From the NCBI GenBank assembly GCA_022511145.1, contig JAFLSC010000013.1:1-47896 (forward strand): 47,896 nucleotides of DNA, in the 5' to 3' direction. This DNA comes from Helicobacter sp. (GTDB lineage: Bacteria; Campylobacterota; Campylobacteria; Campylobacterales; Helicobacteraceae). Under the pieces are notes generated by a model that did no database searches, was not told the DNA's origin, and saw only the letters and a program-made list of their open reading frames with translations. Each line of letters starts with the position of its first letter. Positions within the stretch are counted from its first letter, which is position 1. A program made the position numbers and the translations under genes. Positions 45,521-47,896 of the stretch are shown in pieces.

Positions 45521-46747
45521 ATGGCACATATTAGAGAATCAAATGGTATTATTGATTGGTTGGATCAAAGGATTGCCATCAAGCCTTTAATGAGAGTTTT
45601 GATGACAGAATATTGGATTCCAAAAAATATCAATTTCCTTTGGGCAATGGGTATTGTTTTGGTTGTATTATTCACTTTATTAGTGCTTTCAGGATTGTTG
45701 TTATTGATGTATTATAAACCCGATACTAAACTTGCCTTTGATAGCGTGAATTATACGATTATGCAAGAGGTGCAATATGGGTGGTTATGGAGACATTTGC
45801 ACGCTGTGAGTGCTTCAGTTTGTTTTTTGGTTATTTATATCCATATGTTTGTTGCGATTTATTATGGTTCTTATAAACGCGGCAGAGAGATGATTTGGCT
45901 TACAGGTATGATTTTGTTTGGTATATTTTCAGCCGAAGCTTTCAGCGGGTATATGTTACCTTGGGGACAAATGAGCTATTGGGCAGCAGCAGTTATTACT
46001 AACCTTTTTGGTGGGATTCCTGTTATTGGTCCTGATTTGGTTGTTTGGATTCGCGGGAATTTTATCGTAGCGGACGCAACCCTAACAAGATTCTTTATGC
46101 TTCACGTTGTTTTATTACCGGTTGTGATTATGCTTGTGATTGCTGCTCACTTCTATGCTTTAAGAATCCCTCACGTTAATAATGAATACGGCGAAGAAAT
46201 TGATTTTGAAAAAGAAGCCGAGAAATTTAAAAATGGAAACAAAAAAGAATCCAAAGTCATTCCTTTTTGGCCTATGTTCCTTTCTAAAGATTTCTTTGTG
46301 GCAAGCTTCTTTTTAGCTTTCTTGTTTTACTTGACTTGCTATCATTATAGTTTTGCCCTTGACCCCATTAATTTTGACCCCGCAGACCATTTAAAAACAC
46401 CTCCTCATATTTATCCTGAATGGTATTTCTTGTGGAGTTATGAAATCTTAAGAGGATTTTTCTTTAGTGCCGATTTGGGATTGATTGCTTTTGGGATTGC
46501 TAATGTCATTTTTATGCTTTTACCTTGGCTTGATAGGAGCAAAGTCGTTGCACCTGCTCATCAACGTCCCGGATTTATGGTGTGGTTTTGGCTTTTGGTG
46601 ATTGATATGATTATCCTTACGATTTGGGGAAAACTACCGCCAACAGGAGCTAATGCTTATATTGGCTTTGTGGCGACTATTGCATTCTTGCTTTTATTGT
46701 TTGTTTTCTTGCCCCTTATCACTTTACGTGAAAATAAAAAAGCTTAA
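45521..46747 (+). CDS. petB: cytochrome b subunit of the bc1 complex
   Basis: 408 residues with eight predicted membrane helices in one full-length chain. Haem-b histidines lie in WRHLHAVSASVCFLVIYIHM (about 90-109) and in the MLHVVLLPVVIMLVIAAHFY helix. Qo-site markers: GYMLPWGQMSYWAA and PEWYFLWSYEILR. AGGAGG precedes the ATG; nine bases to petC. Confidence 0.97.
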   Translation: MAHIRESNGIIDWLDQRIAIKPLMRVLMTEYWIPKNINFLWAMGIVLVVLFTLLVLSGLLLLMYYKPDTKLAFDSVNYTIMQEVQYGWLWRHLHAVSASVCFLVIYIHMFVAIYYGSYKRGREMIWLTGMILFGIFSAEAFSGYMLPWGQMSYWAAAVITNLFGGIPVIGPDLVVWIRGNFIVADATLTRFFMLHVVLLPVVIMLVIAAHFYALRIPHVNNEYGEEIDFEKEAEKFKNGNKKESKVIPFWPMFLSKDFFVASFFLAFLFYLTCYHYSFALDPINFDPADHLKTPPHIYPEWYFLWSYEILRGFFFSADLGLIAFGIANVIFMLLPWLDRSKVVAPAHQRPGFMVWFWLLVIDMIILTIWGKLPPTGANAYIGFVATIAFLLLLFVFLPLITLRENKKA

Positions 46748-46756
46748 GGAGACAAA

Positions 46757-47599
46757 ATGAAAGAGATTAAAGCCTTTATTATTGTCGTAATTATTACAGG
46801 AATTATTTATTGGGGCGTTGAGCCGTTTGCACATAGTCAAATGAATCCTGAAGTTGCACCCGCTGATTATACTTTTTCAGATTTGCAACCTTTGCAAGCG
46901 ACAAATGGAAATATTAACAATGGAAAAGAACTCGTAATGGGAAATTGTGTAGCGTGCCACTCTATTAAAGGAGAAGGTGTAGAATCTCCTTTTAGTCCAG
47001 CTGATGCAGTTAGTGCCTATGGTGTTATGCCACCGGATTTAACGCCTTCAGCTTTTATTTATGAGAAAAATTTTCTTGCTAATTTTTTAAAAGACCCTGC
47101 TGTGGCAACCAAACAAACTCATAAGTTTGAAGGAAATCACCCAATGCCTGCCTATAATTGGATGAGCGACCAAGAAATTATGGATATGGTGGCTTATTTA
47201 CAAAGTATTGCTCCTAAAGAAATGAGTGATAAAGAAGTCTTTGTTGCTGCTTGTGGGCGTTGTCATAATGTTAAATATGACAAATGGACGGCTAATGGGG
47301 ATTTGACAACTTATTTGGGTGCAAAAGTGCCTGATTTATCGATGATGATTAGAAGCCGAAGCCTTGATTATTTGCATACTTTCATCAATGACCCTCAAAA
47401 ACGTTTAGCAGGGACAGGTATGCCTCGTGTGGGCTTGAATGAAAGTGCTGAAAATCAAGTGATTGCTTATATGGAGAGCGTAGGGGATAGCAAAAAACCA
47501 GAACGTGAAAGTTTGGGTTATAAAATTGTTATTTTCCTTATTGTAATGGGTGTTGTTGCGTATCTTTGGAAACGCAAAATATGGCACGATGTGCATTAA
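46757..47599 (+). CDS. petC: diheme cytochrome c1 subunit of the bc1 complex
   Basis: 280 residues. Accepts electrons from the Rieske protein. N-terminal membrane segment (about 5-22), two haem motifs, CVACH at 64-68 and CGRCH at 166-170, and a C-terminal membrane anchor (about 254-270, then KRK). The two-haem form is typical of epsilonproteobacteria and differs from classical monohaem c1. AAGGAG precedes the ATG. A stem-loop follows. Confidence 0.95.
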   Translation: MKEIKAFIIVVIITGIIYWGVEPFAHSQMNPEVAPADYTFSDLQPLQATNGNINNGKELVMGNCVACHSIKGEGVESPFSPADAVSAYGVMPPDLTPSAFIYEKNFLANFLKDPAVATKQTHKFEGNHPMPAYNWMSDQEIMDMVAYLQSIAPKEMSDKEVFVAACGRCHNVKYDKWTANGDLTTYLGAKVPDLSMMIRSRSLDYLHTFINDPQKRLAGTGMPRVGLNESAENQVIAYMESVGDSKKPERESLGYKIVIFLIVMGVVAYLWKRKIWHDVH

Positions 47600-47620
47600 A
47601 TTGCTTTGAATAAATCTTAA

Positions 47621-47642
47621 CTGCTAGGGGATTCCTTAGCAG
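47621..47642 (+). terminator. possible terminator of petABC
   Basis: CTGCTAGGG and CCTTAGCAG pair (one G-T) around GATT-like loop; the following TGGATTTGTCTT is only moderately T-rich. Confidence 0.45.
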
Positions 47643-47778
47643 TGGATTTGTCTTAAACTGCTTTTTATATTCTCGTAATTTTTAAGAAATAAAAATCTCA
47701 CTATGACTTTCTAGATTATTATAGAAACAAAAATTCCAAAATTCTTATAGGCTTAGGGCTTTGCAAGAAATAAGATAT

Positions 47779-47784
47779 TATAAT
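47779..47784 (+). promoter_or_regulatory. -10 of the last gene
   Basis: GATATTATAATTTTT with TATAAT at 47779-47784, 32 bp before the lipoprotein ATG. Confidence 0.5.
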
Positions 47785-47816
47785 TTTTAACTTATATTTT
47801 GTTCAAAGGATACACA

Positions 47817-47896
47817 ATGAAAACAAAAATTCTAACAAGCCTTGCTTTAGCAAGTTTAATGAGTCTTTATTTTGCAGGTTGTTCTAGTGAGCCTAA
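47817..47896 (+). CDS. N-terminus of a lipoprotein, cut by the window end
   Basis: ATG at 47817 with AAAGGA 6 nt upstream. The visible residues MKTKILTSLALASLMSLYFA then GCSSEP form a lipoprotein signal with lipobox FAGC (lipid Cys22). Function cannot be told; in this position after petABC it may be an unrelated envelope or efflux protein. Confidence 0.75.
   Translation, partial: MKTKILTSLALASLMSLYFAGCSSEP

Overview
The window looks like a chromosomal segment of an epsilonproteobacterium (Campylobacterota), most likely an enterohepatic Helicobacter; relatives such as H. pullorum or H. canadensis are my guess from gene content, not something the sequence proves. Evidence: low GC, a ribosomal protein cluster without rpmD (L30), the linked blocks peb4-fba-efp and psd-nadA-nadC, a cytochrome bc1 operon with a diheme cytochrome c1, and NrfH/NrfA with five CXXCH haem motifs.

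Layout. 1-995 (minus): 5' part of a BspA-like surface protein built from 75-nt repeats, cut by the window edge. 1438-15124 (plus): the S10-spc-alpha ribosomal supercluster with secY, map, infA and rpoA, in two transcription units (promoter near 1360 and a second near 12055 before rpmJ). 15304-17166: rpoD. 17310-19256: a membrane sulfatase/LTA-synthase-like enzyme with a ten-G tract inside the reading frame, a strong candidate for phase variation. 19318-19857: sodC. 20264-23351: a monohaem cytochrome plus a Tat-exported molybdopterin S-/N-oxide (TMAO/DMSO-type) reductase. 23444-24670 (minus): a Bcr/CflA-type MFS exporter.

24671-27290 is an accessory scar: about 0.9 kb without genes carrying what look like IS200/IS605 end fragments, a small Gln/Glu-rich ORF behind a palindrome, a decayed primase-like gene and a Rep_3 plasmid initiator with a displaced 5' end. 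I read it as a decaying integrated plasmid. It is followed by gdhA (minus), a putative flagellar-regulon EF-hand protein (plus), hypE (minus) and the RNase P RNA gene (minus).

31999-44794 (plus): an HD-domain protein, a TRIC-like membrane protein, nrfHA behind an FNR-type site placed at about -41, peb4, fba, efp, a DJ-1/YajL-like protein, an MltC-like lytic transglycosylase, bpt, psd, nadA, nadC and thiL, the last five nearly all overlapping. 44999-47599: petABC. The window ends inside a lipoprotein gene.

Together the metabolic genes point to a microaerophile with a bc1 branch to oxygen plus anaerobic-type acceptors (nitrite, S-/N-oxides) and a NiFe hydrogenase maturation function. The most notable signals are the G10 switch, the nrf promoter architecture, the EF-hand gene with a sigma28-like promoter, and the plasmid/IS scar.
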